A stretch of DNA of 64,000 nucleotides. Source: Myotis daubentonii. Lineage: Eukaryota; Chordata; Mammalia; Chiroptera; Vespertilionidae. The position numbers were made by a program, and so were the translations under genes. Below are positions 10,898-20,821 of the stretch, in pieces. The stretch covers positions 6,629,062 through 6,693,061 of the forward strand of contig NC_081840.1 of NCBI RefSeq assembly GCF_963259705.1, in the 5' to 3' direction. The notes below the pieces were generated by a model. It was not told the DNA's origin and did not search any database. It saw only the letters and a list, made by a program, of their open reading frames with translations. Position 1 is the first letter of the stretch. Every line of letters begins with the position of its first letter.

Positions 10898-11320
10898 AAG
10901 AGTGGCAAACCACAGCCCGTGGGCCAGATCCGGCCTGTAAACTTCTACATGGCCAGCGAGCTAAGAATGGTTTTTATGTGTGTGTTTTTGTTTTGTTTGT
11001 TTTATTGATTCCAGAGAGAAAGGGAGAGGGAGACAAGATAGACATATCAATGGTGAGAGAGAATCATTGATCGGCTGCCTCCTGCCCACCCCCTACTGGG
11101 GATGGAGCCCAAAACCCGGGCACATGCTCTGACCAGGAATCCGACCGTGACCTCCTGGTTCATGGGTAAATGCTCGACCACTGAGCCACACTGGCTGTGC
11201 GGTTTTTACATTTCTAAAGGCTCCTAAAAGAAAACGAAGTGACAGGTAACATGTGTCCTGTGAAGCCTAAAATAGTTACTATCTGGTTCTTCACAGAAAA
11301 AGTTTACCGACTCCTATCTC
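10898..11320 (+). mobile_element. hAT-Charlie-type relic (MER33-like), split by a SINE
   Basis: The left part, GCAAACCACAGCCCGTGGGC, and the right part, TAAAATAGTTACTATCTGG then AGAAAAAGTTTACCGACTCC, match the ends of an ancient eutherian hAT-Charlie non-autonomous family. A SINE at about 10977-11200 splits it. A relative occurs at 62066-62221. Confidence 0.6.
10977..11200 (-). mobile_element. VES-type SINE nested in the hAT-Charlie relic
   Basis: An antisense SINE: TTTATTGATT start, GA-rich body, ACTGGGGATGGAGCCC and CCACTGAGCCACACTGG head. The short target duplication is GGTTTTTAT/GGTTTTTAC. Confidence 0.88.
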
Positions 11321-11324
11321 GTTG

Positions 11325-11560
11325 GATGATTTTTCCTTTTTATTATTAATTTATGGAGTTAATGAGTTCTGGGCATTAATTATTCACCTGCACTAGCTCC
11401 TCCGCCTTCCCCACTGGCTACCCCCGTCACTTACGCAGGCCAAGCGTCTGCTTTCCCAGAGTCATGGTCTCTGTTTTCTTAGAAGCAACATGTTTTTCCA
11501 ACATCCTGCCAACTTTTTATCACATTGGGAAAGGATCCTCTCCCTGAATCCTTCTCTCAG
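11325..11560 (-). mobile_element. Probable antisense L1 fragment
   Basis: AT-rich text after the hAT relic continues the style of the antisense L1 at 10340-10897. The boundaries and identity are tentative. Confidence 0.35.
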
Positions 11561-12909
11561 ATTTTCCGGGTAAAACCAGTTTAATTCTCTTCACTCTGTG
11601 AAAGGCATACGATACACTTCTGCTTCTGGCCCTGAGGGAGTGGCTGCCGCTGCGCTTGCTCTCCTGTCCTACACACACGACGGGAAAGCTGGACAAAACA
11701 CACGAAAGAACTGTTCTCTGACGTAGAAAAACCAGCAGCAGAGACAGTCATTTCTGAGGGCAGAGAAACAAATGAGTAAGCCCCCGCCCTGGCCTCCTGC
11801 ACGGGGACCTGAGCGCAGGGAACAGGTGCCGCACAGGTCAGAAGGCGGAGGCTGGAGTTTGGGGAAGCTGAGGCGGCAGGTACAGGTGAGGCAGAATCCC
11901 AGGGAGGAGGAGGCCCCAGAGAGAGAGAGGGTTCCAGAATCTGCAGAGGGGTTCCCTCGAGACACCAACAAGCGCTCGGCGGCACAGGCGCAGCGTGCGA
12001 CTCCACGAGGCCAGGGCGCACGCAGCAAAGCGAGTCGAGCGAGTCCCAAAGCTCATTCGGGACGGGGACACATCCTGACTCCGACCAGCCAGCGCGGAGA
12101 GACCCCACGGCACAGCTGGGACATCCAGGAGGTCTCCGAACGGTCCTGGCTAAGAGTGAGGTTAAAGCGCTCTTCGGAAAGCCGTAAGACGGACCTTCGC
12201 AAAATTAAAAACAAACCTCCAGACGATCAGGCGGATCTGCAAGCAACGTAGCTGCCTGCTCAGCTCAATGTCACACTGCTTTGGAAAACAAGAACATCTA
12301 GAAGCTCAATAATGTAACGCACTCAAGGTTTAGCATCCAATAAAAAACACACACCACCAGGCAGAGTCACATGAGCCAGAGAAAAACACAGCAAGTGGAC
12401 CCAGAAATGCCAGAGATTATGGGATTAGCAGATAATCACTTTATGAAATCGCCGTATAAATATGCTGAAGGATTTAAAGGGAAGCACGAGCACAACGCGG
12501 AAAGATAAAAATGAGTCAAGTACAACTGAGATTTGAAAAGACATTCTGAAAGAACAAAATTCGCCGGAAGAATTAACAGCAGATTTGATATTAAAGAAAT
12601 GATCGGTGGACTTAAGTGAAACAGAGACGAAAGGCCAGAAGCGGATGAGGAGCCGCAGTGACCTGTGAAGAAAGAAGGCCCCACCGACATGTTATCTGGA
12701 GACTAGGGAACACACAAGATAGGTGGGGACAGAAAAATATTTAGAAAAACTGGTCAAAGTTTTTCTGAATTTTATGTAAACCATTATCCCACACATCTAA
12801 GAAACTCAATAAGCCACAAGCATAAACATACACACAAGTCACATAAAACATATCATAATCAAACAGCTAAAATCCAAAAATAAAGGGGCACTCTGAAAAG
12901 GATCTAGGG

Positions 12910-13220
12910 CAGTGGTTCTCAACCTTCCTAATGCCGCGATCCTTTAATACAGTTCCTCATGTTGTGGTGACCCCCCAACCATAAAATTATTTTCGTTGCT
13001 ACTTCATCACTGTAATTTTGCTACTGTTATGAATCGTAATGTAAATATCTGATATGCACAATGTATTTTCATTGTTACAAATTGAACATAATTAAAGCAT
13101 AGTGATTAATCACAAAAACAATATGTAATTGTATATGTGTTTTCCGATGGTCTTAGGTGACCCCTGTGAAAGGGTCATTCGACCCCCAAAGGGTCGCGAC
13201 CCACAGGTTGAGAACTGCTG
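12910..13220 (-). mobile_element. SPIN-type hAT MITE, copy 1
   Basis: This 311-bp element starts CAGTGGTTCTCAACCTTCC and ends with the complement, GGGTCGCGACCCACAGGTTG then AGAACTGCTG. The flanks are a perfect 8-bp duplication ATCTAGGG (12902-12909 and 13221-13228). The ends and interior match the SPIN non-autonomous wording described in bats and several other tetrapods. It is non-coding and depends on a SPIN transposase. Confidence 0.88.
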
Positions 13221-13375
13221 ATCTAGGGGGGAAAAAGACAGAAACAACACATGCAGGGAAGAAAGATAAAATACAGGAAGAAAGAAGGCAATGAAAAACA
13301 TCTGTACAATAAGTAATAAAGAAGATATCCACGTAGAATTCTACATCAGGAAAGTATCTTTCAAAAATCAAGGTG

Positions 13376-13604
13376 AGCCCTGGCCAGTGTTGCTCAGTTG
13401 ATTGGAATATTATTCAGAAAGTTGTTGGGTTCAATTTAGGTTAGGACACACACCCAGGTTTCGGGTTCAATCATTGGTTGGGGTGGGTACAGGAGACAAC
13501 CGAATAATGTTTCTCTTTCACATTGATGTTTCTCTCTCTCTTTCTTCCTCTCCCTCTCTCTCTAAAATCAATAAAAAACACACACATATATTCGAGTGAG
13601 GATT
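13376..13604 (+). mobile_element. VES-related SINE, divergent subtype
   Basis: The head is GTTGCTCAGTTGATTGGAAT with a weak B box, then a TTTCTCTCTCTC-rich body and AAAATCAATAAAAAAC tail. The target duplication AAAATCAAGGTGA recurs as AAAATCAAGATGA after the tail. It sits in the L1. Confidence 0.8.
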
Positions 13605-14183
13605 TTAAGAAAATCAAGATGAAACAGAAAAATTTTCAAATAGACAAAAAGAAAATTCACTACCAGCAAATCTATATTATAAGAAACAATAAAGGAAGTT
13701 CTTTACACTGAAAGAAAATGATACAAGATGAAAACTCAGATCTACACAAAGGTATCAACAGCAATATAGGAACACTATGAATAATTCTATTTCTACAAAT
13801 TTTATAATCTATATAAAATTGGCCACTCCTTGAAAGACACAATTTATTGTGAGAACAAATGTACAGTTTAAATAGGACTATATCTAATAAAATTTTAATC
13901 AACAATTAATAACCTTCCAAAACAGAAAGGACAAGATGAATTCTATTAAATATTTAAGGAAGAAATTATAGCAATTTTCTACAATCTCAGAGAATATAGG
14001 CCAAGGGACTACTTCCTAACTTATTCCATGAAGCCAGCATTACCCTAATATCAAAGCCAGACAAAGACACAACAATGTAAATATATAGAGCAATGTAAAT
14101 CATGAACATAGATGCAAAAATCCTCAACAAAAATCAGCAAATCAAATCCAACAATGCATAAAAAGAGTTATACACCATGATCA

Positions 14184-14189
14184 GCTGAG
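14184..14189. repeat. Target-site duplication, left copy (LTR element)
   Basis: GCTGAG directly precedes the 5' LTR and recurs at 16480-16485 directly after the 3' LTR. It is a perfect 6-bp duplication, the length typical of betaretrovirus-like integrases. Confidence 0.92.
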
Positions 14190-14986
14190 TGCCGGGAGCC
14201 GGTCCATCCTTGCTGTTTCAAGGGACCTGGCATATATGGCATACGGTTCTTAATATGTTTGCTCACCTTCTTGGCGCTGTGTTTTAACCAAGGTCACCTC
14301 TCCGAGAAAGGTTGAATCCCCAGGTAGGGATTTTCTCCTGAAGTTAGGGAGGGGATAAAACCCCTCAACTAAGTGCAAGGCGGGTAATTAATCACTTTAA
14401 CTATGAACAATCATGCTTAAGCTACATAATCTTTACTCCCTGGAATGGAGATAAGAAACGCCCTAACCTTTGTAATAGAGATTGATAGGATTGGAATCAA
14501 CTGGTATAAATACAGATGCAACAAGACAGCAAGAGACAGAACTCAGAACTTAGAACAGAATCAAGAAGACAGAACCTACACGGAGCCTAGAGACAGAAGA
14601 ACTTCGCTGGAGAGAGCATGCCGGAGGATCCTGGAGAGGGACTGGCCTCAGAGCCTAGAGACAGAGCCTAGCGGGAGAACATGGCAAGGGATCCTGGACT
14701 GAACCTGACTACAGAGATTGGCAGGAGAACCTGACTGGAACCTGGACACTGAACCTGACTGGAGAGCCTGGACAGAACCTGGCTGGAGAACCTAGCGAGG
14801 GAACATGGCTACAGAACCTCGCTGGAGATCCGAAGCAGAACCTCTCTGGAGATCCAGACCAGAACTTGGCTGGAGATCCTGGCTAGGCTGCTGATCAACT
14901 GAACCCTGTCTCCGTGTCCTTCCTTCTTCGCCGACTCCGTCCACACCTTTGGGGACCCCTGGACCCGCTGGGGTTGGACCCCGGCA
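14190..14986 (+). repeat. 5' LTR
   Basis: The 797-bp LTR begins TGCCGGGAGCC and ends CCCCGGCA. A TATAAA box lies at 14505-14510, so transcription probably starts about 25-30 bp later. The part from about 14560 to 14890 is a degenerate array of roughly 20-bp units built on GAACCTGGCTGGAGA-like wording. An 86-codon open frame at 14445-14702 recurs in the 3' LTR. It is most likely incidental. Confidence 0.92.
14505..14510 (+). promoter_or_regulatory. LTR TATA box
   Basis: TATAAA in the context GGTATAAATACAG sits upstream of the repetitive R/U5-like part. The matching box in the 3' LTR is at 15998-16003. Confidence 0.65.
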
Positions 14987-14988
14987 TC

Positions 14989-15006
14989 TGGCGCCCGAAC
15001 AGGGAC
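14989..15006 (+). other. Primer-binding site, tRNA-Lys3 type
   Basis: TGGCGCCCGAACAGGGAC lies two bases after the 5' LTR. It is complementary to the 3' end of lysine tRNA of the Lys3 type, used by many betaretroviruses and lentiviruses to prime minus-strand DNA. It appears intact. Confidence 0.92.
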
Positions 15007-15009
15007 CCC

Positions 15010-15180
15010 TAGGTAAGCGCCCCACACTCGGGACGGATAGGACTCCACCGTAGGAAGAGGGTGGATAGTCTTCGCCTACTCCGTCCACACCTTTGGGAAT
15101 CCCTGGAACAGGATTCCCTTAGGTAAGCCCCCCCCCTTGAAAACCCCCACACTCAGGACGGATAGGACTCCACCACGGTG
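15010..15180 (+). repeat. Leader duplication containing a second LTR-end-like segment
   Basis: The segment from about 15069 (TTCGCCTACTCCGTCCACAC) copies the last ~60 bp of the LTR (from about 14927). It is followed by a second TAGGTAAGC leader start (15119-15127) like that at 15010-15018. The second copy lacks the primer-binding site. ACGGATAGGACTCCACC also occurs twice. TAGGTAAGC resembles a splice donor. Confidence 0.7.
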
Positions 15181-15234
15181 CTACAGACCCCCCTATAGAG
15201 GATAAATAGGGTAAGAAGGTGGATAGTACAGAAC

Positions 15235-15348
15235 TTAGATTGAGAAGATGTGCCATACTGAGTCCAAAGAAAGAAGACTCTGTATTGATCTTTAGATTAA
15301 GAAGATGTGCCATACTGAGTCTAAAGAAATAAGACTCTGTATTAATCT
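15235..15348 (+). repeat. 57-bp tandem duplication in the LTR-element leader
   Basis: Two adjacent 57-bp units (15235-15291 and 15292-15348) share GAAGATGTGCCATACTGAGT and AAGACTCTGTATT. They differ at only a few positions. They lie just before the gag start. Confidence 0.85.
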
Positions 15349-15358
15349 TTTAACACAT

Positions 15359-15669
15359 ATGCTTGCTAGCAGAGGAATTAAGGTTACTCCCAGTCAGATG
15401 GAACATTTTATACAAGAAATACGTCCATGCTTTTCTGAGGAAGGAAAGGTGCCAGAAAGGTAAATGTAGAGGCATGGGAGAAGGTAGGCCCAAGGAGCCT
15501 TATCCTTAACCCCACTGCAGCCTTTCCACCCCGGGAAAGTGCAGGATTGGCAAGCTCTCCCTGGGGTGATAGGACTCAGGTAATAGTGGAAAGCGCCAAT
15601 CCTACTCTTAAAATGGATACAAGAGAGCATTTCAGGTTTTTCTTTTTAATGGCTGCTTTTAAAAAATAA
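15359..15669 (+). pseudogene. gag remnant (matrix N-terminus, frameshifted and deleted)
   Basis: An ATG at 15359 opens 34 codons ending with TAA at 15461-15463. The reading resembles the matrix N-terminus of betaretroviral Gag: a basic-hydrophobic start, then a helix with QMEHFIQEI and a CFSEEG segment, comparable to the PWFPEEG-type motif of the family. A different frame is open from about 15460 to a stop at 15667-15669. It begins with a VEAWEKVG-like stretch expected just downstream in matrix. Most of gag and all of pol and env are missing. It is a broken relic; a functional product is not expected. The matrix assignment rests on motif resemblance only. Confidence 0.55.
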
Positions 15670-15682
15670 AAAAGGGGGAATT
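15669..15682 (+). other. Polypurine tract
   Basis: AAAAAAGGGGGAA immediately before the 3' LTR would prime plus-strand DNA synthesis during reverse transcription. Confidence 0.85.
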
Positions 15683-16479
15683 TGCCGGGAGCCGGTCCAT
15701 CCTTGCTGTTTCAAGGGACCTGGCATATATGGCATACGGTTCTTAATATGTTTGCTCACCTTCTTGGCGCTGTGTTTTAACCAAGGTCACCTCTCCGAGA
15801 AAGGTTGAATCCCCAGGTAGGGATTTTCTCCTGAAGTTAGGGAGGGGATAAAACCCCTCAACTAAGTGCAAGGCGGGTAATTAATCACTTTAACTATGAA
15901 CAATCATGCTTAAGCTACATAATCTTTACTCCCTGGAATGGAGATAAGAAACGCCCTAACCTTTGTAATAGAGATTGATAGGATTGGAATCAACTGGTAT
16001 AAATACAGATGCAACAAGACAGCAAGAGACAGAACTCAGAACTTAGAACAGAATCAAGAAGACAGAACCTACACGGAGCCTAGAGACAGAAGAACTTCGC
16101 TGGAGAGAGCATGCCGGAGGATCCTGGAGAGGGACTGGCCTCGGAGCCTAGAGACAGAGCCTAGCGGGAGAACATGGCAAGGGATCCTGGACTGAACCTG
16201 ACTACAGAGATTGGCAGGAGAACCTGACTGGAACCTGGACACTGAACCTGACTGGAGAGCCTGGACAGAACCTGGCTGGAGAACCTAGCGAGGGAACATG
16301 GCTACAGAACCTCGCTGGAGATCCGAAGCAGAACCTCTCTGGAGATCCAGACCAGAACTTGGCTGGAGATCCTGGCTAGGCTGCTGATCAACTGAACCCT
16401 GTCTCCGTGTCCTTCCTTCTTCGCCGACTCCGTCCACACCTTTGGGGACCCCTGGACCCGCTGGGGTTGGACCCCGGCA
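15683..16479 (+). repeat. 3' LTR
   Basis: 797 bp, matching the 5' LTR at all positions I compared except 16143 (G, versus A at 14650). It is followed by the target duplication GCTGAG at 16480-16485, after which old L1 sequence resumes. Confidence 0.92.
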
Positions 16480-16578
16480 GCTGAGATCTATCCTAGGTAT
16501 GCAATGCTGGCTGGTTCACCATTCAAAAATCAATTAACATAACTCATCACATCAACAGGCTAAGAAAAAAAGAATCAC

Positions 16579-16833
16579 ATGATCATATCAGTAGCAGAAA
16601 AAGTATTTCACAAAAGCCAATACCCACTCATGATAAAATCTCTCAGTGAGCTAGGAATAGAGAAGAACTTTCTCAACTTGAAGAATATTTATAAAGAACC
16701 TAAAACTCACATCATACTTAGTGGTGAAATACTCAAAACTTTCCTACCAAGATCAGGAACCAGGCAAGGCTGTTCCCTCTCACCATTCCTTTTCACCATT
16801 GTACTGAAAGTTCTAGATGATGCAATGAGATAA
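16579..16833 (+). pseudogene. L1 ORF2 reverse transcriptase remnant
   Basis: An 84-codon open stretch keeps the L1 reverse transcriptase motif SGTRQGCSLSPFLF near its C-terminal part. Upstream residues, including LGIEKNFLNLKNIYKEP, also read as L1 ORF2. It starts and stops inside the domain and is flanked by frameshifts. It belongs to the old L1 that received the LTR element. Confidence 0.85.
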
Positions 16834-17592
16834 GAAAAGAAAAGAAATGTAAACAGATTGGGAAGGAAGAAATAAAACCGTCTTTTTCAGAGATGACATG
16901 ACCATATATGTAGAAAATCTGAAAGAATCAACAATAATAAAAACCTCCTGGAATTATCAAGTGATTATAGAAAGGTTACAGGATACAAGGTTAATATAGA
17001 AAAAATCTATCACTTTCTTATATACTAGCACTGGATAAGTAGAATTTATAATTTAAAAAGTCCAATACCATTTATAGCAGCAGACCCCAAAATGAAATAG
17101 GAATTAATCTAACAAAATATGTATAAGATCTATATAACTCTGATGAATACAATAAAAGAATTAAGTAAATGAATTGATATTCCATGTTCATTGATAGAAG
17201 GACTCAAGATTTGGATTAAGTTCTTGTCTACTTGATCTACAGATTCAATGCGGTCCCAATCAAAATCTCAGAAACTTATTTTGTGGATATCAACAAGCTG
17301 ATTCTAAAGTTTAGATGGAGAGGCTAAAGACTCAGAACAACTAATATGACTTTGAAGGTGAAGAACAAAGTTAGAGGACTGAAACTACTTAATGTAGAGA
17401 CTTACTGTGAATCTACAGTAATTGAGCCAGTGTGGTATTAGCGACTGAATAAACAAACAATTCAATGGAAGAGAACAGAGAGCCCAGAAAAAGACCCACA
17501 GAAATACTGTCAAATAATCTCTGACAAAGAAGCAAAGACAATACAATGGACCAAAGATAGTTTTTCCAGCAAATTTATTGCCAGACAACTGA

Positions 17593-17594
17593 AC

Positions 17595-17641
<47 letters not shown>
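17593..17641. repeat. CA microsatellite in L1
   Basis: About 24 CA units within the L1 3' region. Confidence 0.95.
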
Positions 17642-17642
<1 letters not shown>

Positions 17643-17800
17643 CACTCTAAACACAGCTTTTATACCCTTTACAAAAATTAACTCAAAATCGACCACAGAC
17701 CTAAGCATAAACACACACCTGCAAACGTCCTAGAAGATAAACTTAGGTAGCTTTGGTTACAGTGAGGACTTTTTTGATACAACACCAACAGCACAATTCT

Positions 17801-18001
17801 TTTTAAAAAATATGTTTTTATTGAGTTTAGAGAGAGAAGAAGGAAGAGGGATAGAGAGATTGAAACATCGATTGGCTACCTCCTGCACACCCTTACTGGG
17901 GATCAAGCCCACAACCCAGGCATGTGCCCTGACTGGGAATCAAACCGGTGACCTCTTGGTTCCTGGGTTGATGCTCAACCACTGAGCCACACCAGCTGGG
18001 G
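17801..18001 (-). mobile_element. VES-type SINE
   Basis: An antisense SINE with head GAGCCACACCAGCTGGGG. The target duplication AGCACAATTCTT recurs as AGCACTATTCTT. It is nested in the L1. Confidence 0.88.
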
Positions 18002-18221
18002 AAAAGCACTATTCTTGAAAGAAATAACTGATAAGCTGGACTTCATTAAAATTAAAAATGTCTTCTCTGCTAAAGATAATGTCAAGAGAATGAGAAAACA
18101 AGCTGCCGACTGAGAGAAAATATTTGCAAAACACAGAACTTATCAAAGGCTTCTATTCAAAATAAAAAAGGACTCTGAAAACGCAATAAGAAAGCAAACA
18201 ACACAATTAGAAGATGGGCCA

Positions 18222-18430
18222 GCCCAGCCAGCATGGCTAATGCCTGAACGTCCACCTATGAACCAGGAGGTCACGGTTTGATTCCCGGTTAGGTTACATG
18301 TCCAAGTTTCGTGCTTGATTCCCTGGAGGCAGCTGACCAATGATTCTCTCTCATCATTGATGTTTCTATCTCTCTCTCCCTCTCCCTTCCTCTCTGAAAT
18401 CAATAAAAAATATATTTTAAGAAAGAAGAA
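18222..18430 (+). mobile_element. VES-type SINE
   Basis: A sense SINE with AACCAGGAGGTCACGGTTTG in the head, a C/T-rich body, and AAATCAATAAAAAATA tail. The target duplication AGATGGGCCA flanks it. It is nested in the L1 3' region. Confidence 0.88.
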
Positions 18431-19429
18431 AAAAGATGGGCCAAAGTCCTTAAAGACACCTCCCCATAGAAGACATACAGAGGGCAGATAAACATATGAA
18501 AAGATGCTCCACATCAAATGCCATCAGGAAAATGCAAATTGGAACAATAATGAGACACTTATTAGAATGACCAAAAGCCAGAGCACGGACATCGATTGCT
18601 GGTGAGGATGCAGAGCAACAAGAACTCTCACCCACTGCTGGTGGGATGCAGACTGGCCTTCTGGGAGACAGCTGGAGGTTTCTCACAAAACTAAACATAC
18701 TTTTCACGCATGGTCCAGTGGTCACACTTACCCAAAGGAGTTAAACACCTACATCTACACAAAAACCTACACACAGATGTTTACAGCAGCTCATTCATAA
18801 TTCCAGAACTTTGAAGCACCCAAGACGTCCTTCAGTAGATGAATGGATAAATACACTGGGTCCAACCAGTCGATGGAACACCACTCAGTGCTACACAGAA
18901 ATGAACTATCAAGCCACGAAGAGACAGGAGGAGCCTGCAACGCATGTCGCCAAGTGAAAGAAGCTGCTCTGAAAAGGCTACTTACCGTGTGATTCCAACT
19001 CTAGGACAGTTTGGAAAAGACAAAACTATGGAGACAATAAAAACTCAGTGGCTGCAGAGGTTGGGGCGGGAGGGGTGACGAGGTGGAGCACAGAGAATTT
19101 TTAAGGCAGTGAAACTACTCTGTATGAAATCATAATGATGGACACAGTCATTATGCATTCGTTCCAGCCCATAGCATGTACAACACCAAGAGCGAACCGG
19201 CCTTTGGGTGATCATGACGCGTTAACATAGGTTCATCAATTGTAACAAACGTCCCATTCTGTGGGGGTGTTGCTAGTGGGGGTGGCTGTGCCTGTCGGGG
19301 AGCAGGGGACAGATGAGGAATCTCTGTACCTTCCTCTTAATATTGCTGTGAACCTAAAACAGCTCTAAAAAATACAGTTTAAAAAAAAAGACATTGACGG
19401 TTTAAAGCAAAATTAATAGTAATGCTTTG

Positions 19430-20800
19430 TGGAGTTTGTAACATTTGTAGAGATAATGTGCAGAACAATAATAACATAAAAGACAGGAGGGGAAACAGAA
19501 ACATACCTTTATAGCTTTACTGAGTTGATACCTACTTTAAGATAGACTGCAGTCCATTAAATGTGCATATCACAAATCCTCACCCAGCCTTTAAAGAAAA
19601 TACACAGGCATAGTCAATCTCTATAGAAAAGATAAAGTAAAATGCTAAAAAGTACTCAATCAAAAAGAATCCAGAAAAATAAAAAAGAACTGAGAATGTA
19701 TGGGAGGGCAACAAATGGCAAGATTACAGAATTTAATATAAAACGTAAGTGGTCTGAAGGCACCAATTAAAAGCAAATTGTCAGACTGGATAAAAAAGCA
19801 AGACTTGAGACTTCCAATTTCAGCTTTGATGTGTAAAGTGCTTGAAAGTAATCACGCCCATTCTTACATATATAGATAAAAAAACCCGAACAAAGTGAAA
19901 AATCAATGCCTTTTGTTAGACTCATCAGAGAATGGAGGTCACAGGACAAACCTCCACCTGAAAGGGGAGGAAGGAGAATACAGTCATTGAAGCAGAAGCC
20001 GCTCGCGCCGTAAACTGGCAGCAGAGCTTCAGTGGTAATGATGGCAACTGGCAGGGCCGAGTGTGGACGAGCATGAGAGCGAGCAAGTCCTGGGGACTGC
20101 ATGGGGCTAGGGGACAACCGAGTGGATTTTATTTCCAACACCACAAAGGTCTCACCTTGAAGAGCCAAGAAAAATCCCTTCCAGTCTCAGGCAGGGAGAG
20201 GGAAGAGGCACCACGTGAAATTCCCTCAGAGCATCTTCCCAACCCAGGCCTGCCCGGCGGGGGGCCTGCATGGCATCTCCGCTGAGAGAAGGGCAGTGAA
20301 CCAGCTGCAGTCCCCCCAGACCCGCAGTCTCCCCTGAGTCCGGGAGGAAGCTGAGGCACTTGCAAAGGTCCCGCCCAGGGACACAGGTGCATCCTCGCCT
20401 CCACACCTGACAGCCACATCCATGGCTCCGTTCTAGTGCCAGTGGTCCGCAGCTCAACAGCTGCAAGGCCAAGACCATGTCTAGGAAGCAGCTCTGAGAG
20501 AAATCAGAGGCCGCGTGAGAGATGAGAAGGACACCAGTGTAACCCGCGCAGAAACGTCCCTTCGTTAATGCGCCCTTTGATCCTTTCTTTCCTTCGGATT
20601 CAAGCGGGCCTCCTGCAGCGCCCGCCTCGCCTGCCTGCTTCTCCCTCGGAGAAGGAGCCCTCAGGACAGTGACGCTCGGGTGACATCAAATAATTTTAGG
20701 AACGAAGCCCCGGGTCTGTGGACCGCGGAGACGGAGCTTCAGTCAAACTAGAGAAGCACCGAGGCCCCCGTGGTGATTGGGCTCCAGGCCCAGAAAAGCA
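19430..20800 (+). mobile_element. L1 fragments (ORF-proximal and 5' UTR-like)
   Basis: 19430-19815 reads as L1 text near the ORF1/ORF2 boundary (GTCAGACTGGATAAAAAAGC). 19816 onward resembles an old L1 5' UTR (TTTGATGTGTAAAGTGCTTG) and grades into GC-rich sequence I cannot place after about 20250. Confidence 0.45.
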
Positions 20801-20821
20801 GTGAAATCAGACCACATGAAG

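Larger units (their letters stand above)
14190..16479 (+). mobile_element. Young non-autonomous betaretrovirus-like LTR element
   Basis: A complete 2290-bp provirus-like insertion: 5' LTR 14190-14986, internal region 14987-15682, 3' LTR 15683-16479, with the target duplication GCTGAG on both sides. Each LTR is 797 bp, and the two differ at one position by eye (A at 14650, G at 16143). A lysine-tRNA-type primer-binding site and a polypurine tract are present. The 696-bp internal region carries only a broken gag remnant; no protease, reverse transcriptase, integrase or envelope sequence remains. The element can only have moved using proteins from a related full-length virus or retrotransposon. 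The near-identity of the LTRs makes this one of the youngest events in the window. It lies inside old L1 sequence. Confidence 0.93.
11600..19390 (+). mobile_element. Old L1 (5' UTR-like start to 3' end), internally deleted and nested
   Basis: The start (about 11600) resembles the 5' region of the L1 at about 38440, both beginning with TTCTGCTTCTG-type text. The ORF1-proximal region follows (12400-13920), then a jump to ORF2 (13930 onward) and a 3' end with an A-rich tail at about 19390. Insertions are a SPIN element (12910-13220), SINEs (13376, 17801, 18222) and the LTR element (14190-16479). Removing these leaves roughly 4.5 kb, so parts of ORF1/ORF2 have been deleted. No ORF is intact. Confidence 0.65.

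Noticed and set aside
11772..12251. 159-codon plus-strand open frame
   Set aside because: The region is best read as L1 5' UTR-like sequence; the translation is Arg/Pro-rich without a family.
14445..14702. 86-codon LTR open frame repeated at 15938-16195
   Set aside because: Present twice only because the LTR is duplicated. No known LTR-encoded protein resemblance, and it crosses the TATA box and repeat array.
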